6,222 bases of DNA, from positions 1 through 6,222 of the forward strand of contig JADGPO010000160.1 of the NCBI GenBank assembly GCA_017882405.1. Reading direction: 5' to 3'. The notes beneath the pieces are model-generated. The model was given only the letters and a program-made list of their open reading frames with translations. It ran no database searches and was not told the origin of the DNA. Made by a program: the position numbers and the translations under genes. Shown in pieces: positions 4,949 through 6,222 of this stretch. Source of the stretch: Solirubrobacteraceae bacterium. GTDB lineage: Bacteria; Actinomycetota; Thermoleophilia; Solirubrobacterales; Solirubrobacteraceae. Position 1 is the stretch's first letter. The number at the start of each line of letters is the position of its first letter.

Positions 4949-6222
4949 GCAGACCAGATTTCCTCGCGGCCGGTCCCGAGCAGCCGCCGGGCCACGTCGA
5001 TGCCCATCTTGCTCGCGTGATCCATGTTGCCGATCTCGTAGCGCCATGCCCCGAACCGGCCGCGGGAGAAGATCGCGCGGTCCATCAGCCAGGGCTGGAT
5101 GATCCCGAGCGCCGCGTCCCGGCCCCGTGTCGGGACCGGGTAGGCATAGGTGATGTCCTCGACGTGGATCGAGGCCACCGGCGGCGTGCCCTCGACCACC
5201 CCCGCGGCCCTCAGCCCACGCTCGACGCGCTCCTCAAGACCGAGGCGCGGCTCGGGCTTCTCGAGTGAGTAGGCCGTCTCGGTCATGTACGAGCAGAAGC
5301 GTGCGACGTCGCCGCCGGGAACGTTGGCCGGGGCGTACTTGGCGAAGTTGGTCGCACGGTAGAACGGGACCTTGGGCTCGGGGAAGTACATCCAGGATCG
5401 CTCGTCGGACAGCGGTTGCTCATAGCCGACGCCGACCATATAGACGCTGTTGTGGCGGAGCGTGGCCGCGGCGGCGGCCAGCGAATCCGGCGCCGCGCTC
5501 AGCGTCCCGATGAGGTGATCCAGCGGCATCGTCGAGACGAGCGCGTCATAGTCGTGGCGCTCGCCGCCGGCCGTCTGGACGCGGCGTCGGTCGGCCTCGA
5601 CCTCGACCACGCTGTGCTCGTAGCGGACGCGGGGCCCCAAGGGCGCGGCCAGCCGGCGGTAGATCTCGCCCGTCGCCCCGCGACTGGGAAACACGAAGCG
5701 GTTGTTCGGCCCCCAGGCGAGATCATCGCGGCCCTCGCGGAGATTGCGCAGGGCGCGCTCGTAATCGACGACCGCCACGCGCTCGGCAATCCAGTGGGCG
5801 GCCATGTCCCGGGCTGGGGTCGCCCACACCTTGAAGTTGTAGGGCTCCATGAAGTGCCGGGTGATGCCGTCTCCGAACAGCGCCCGCATCCAGTCGGCGA
5901 ACGGCATATCGAGCCCGTCGGCGCCGGGGGCGCGCTTCAGGCCCGCGAGGCACTCGGCGGCGACATCGTCGGGAAGGTGACGAAGATTGTTCTGAAAGGG
6001 ATACGGGACCCAGCGATCGTGAACCCGGATGAACGACGAGCGGTCGTGGCTGATCAGGTCCGACCCCATCGCCTCCGCCAGCAGCGCGTCGAACTCCCCG
6101 TAGTGGCTGAACACCACGTGGCCCCCGAGGTCCCAGGTGAAGCCGAGCGGATCGACGACCGAGCTCGCCAAGCCTCCGGGATGGTCCGCGGCTTCCAGGA
6201 TTAGCCAGTCACGGTGGCCATG
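4945..6222 (-). CDS. UDP-galactopyranose mutase-like/protoporphyrinogen oxidase-like FAD protein, 5' end missing
   Basis: The open frame enters from the window edge and gives 425 residues. In the visible part, W-L-I-L-E ends in E10, the usual acidic contact to the FAD adenosine ribose, followed by a GG at 16-17. Then come TWDLGGHVVFSH (29-40), PYPFQNN (73-79), EPYNFKVWA (126-134), and the C-terminal GRFGAWRYE...NMD (388-401), which closes the FAD site. This layout is that of UGM-like/amine-oxidase-fold flavoproteins of polysaccharide clusters, often labelled protoporphyrinogen oxidase or FAD-dependent oxidoreductase. The GxGxxG loop must lie in the missing 25-35 residues. A TTG at 6171 could start a shorter reading but would cut off the FAD-binding strand, so I reject it. 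No membrane segment is seen. It is followed by GT2 with a GTGA overlap, so a role in making or rearranging an activated sugar is likely; true mutase activity is not shown. Confidence 0.87.
   Translation of the reverse strand, partial: HGHRDWLILEAADHPGGLASSVVDPLGFTWDLGGHVVFSHYGEFDALLAEAMGSDLISHDRSSFIRVHDRWVPYPFQNNLRHLPDDVAAECLAGLKRAPGADGLDMPFADWMRALFGDGITRHFMEPYNFKVWATPARDMAAHWIAERVAVVDYERALRNLREGRDDLAWGPNNRFVFPSRGATGEIYRRLAAPLGPRVRYEHSVVEVEADRRRVQTAGGERHDYDALVSTMPLDHLIGTLSAAPDSLAAAAATLRHNSVYMVGVGYEQPLSDERSWMYFPEPKVPFYRATNFAKYAPANVPGGDVARFCSYMTETAYSLEKPEPRLGLEERVERGLRAAGVVEGTPPVASIHVEDITYAYPVPTRGRDAALGIIQPWLMDRAIFSRGRFGAWRYEIGNMDHASKMGIDVARRLLGTGREEIWSA

Noticed and set aside
4124..5020. Forward 298-residue open frame antisense to GT2
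   Set aside because: Low-complexity Gln/Arg/Ala/Val string without motifs; the reverse strand carries the full GT-A motif series.
4949..5047. 33-residue N-terminal extension of GT2
   Set aside because: It lies wholly within the FAD protein gene, is Arg/Gln/Gly-rich and precedes the normal first beta strand of the GT-A fold; the GTG at 4948 with GTGA overlap is the better start.
5416..6204. Forward 262-residue open frame antisense to the FAD protein
   Set aside because: No domain pattern; the reverse strand has the FAD-binding signatures and is continuous to the window edge.
1..6222. CRISPR arrays, insertion sequences, tRNA genes and phage or defence genes
   Set aside because: I read both strands for repeat arrays, transposase motifs, tRNA-like folds and att-like direct repeats and saw none; the window is almost wholly explained by ordinary genes.

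Overview
The window is uniformly very GC-rich coding DNA. The gene style (frequent GTG starts, 4-bp stop/start overlaps, Ala/Arg/Leu-rich proteins, EthD-type neighbour) suggests a high-GC Actinomycetota, perhaps a Thermoleophilia/Solirubrobacterales-type organism. That placement is a guess from style, not from a marker gene.

Layout. (1) Positions 1-112, minus strand: the first 37 codons of an EthD-family protein with a clear ribosome binding site, unrelated in function to the rest. (2) Positions 127-460: a roughly 330-bp divergent intergenic region that holds the only plausible promoters seen; I see no gene in it. (3) Positions 461-4248, plus strand: a two-gene unit, made of a 945-residue multi-pass membrane protein that looks like two GT-C glycosyltransferase modules fused head to tail, followed with an ATGA overlap by a SAM-dependent methyltransferase with an N-terminal Cys4 motif. 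(4) Positions 4097-6222, minus strand: a second two-gene unit converging on the first, made of a UDP-galactopyranose-mutase-like FAD protein (5' end beyond the window) followed with a GTGA overlap by a DPM1/GtrB-like family 2 glycosyltransferase. The two units overlap tail to tail by 152 bp.

How the genes may work together. GT-C enzymes normally take sugars from polyprenyl-phosphate donors on the outer face of the membrane, and DPM1/GtrB-like GT2 enzymes make such donors in the cytoplasm. UGM-like flavoproteins and class I methyltransferases of this kind are common in polysaccharide and glycolipid clusters. The simplest reading is an envelope glycoconjugate assembly locus; sugar and acceptor cannot be read from the sequence. 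The features most worth a second look are the fused double GT-C protein, the tail-to-tail overlap in which each non-conserved tail lies antisense to the end of the other gene, and a probable leaderless start of the GT-C gene.
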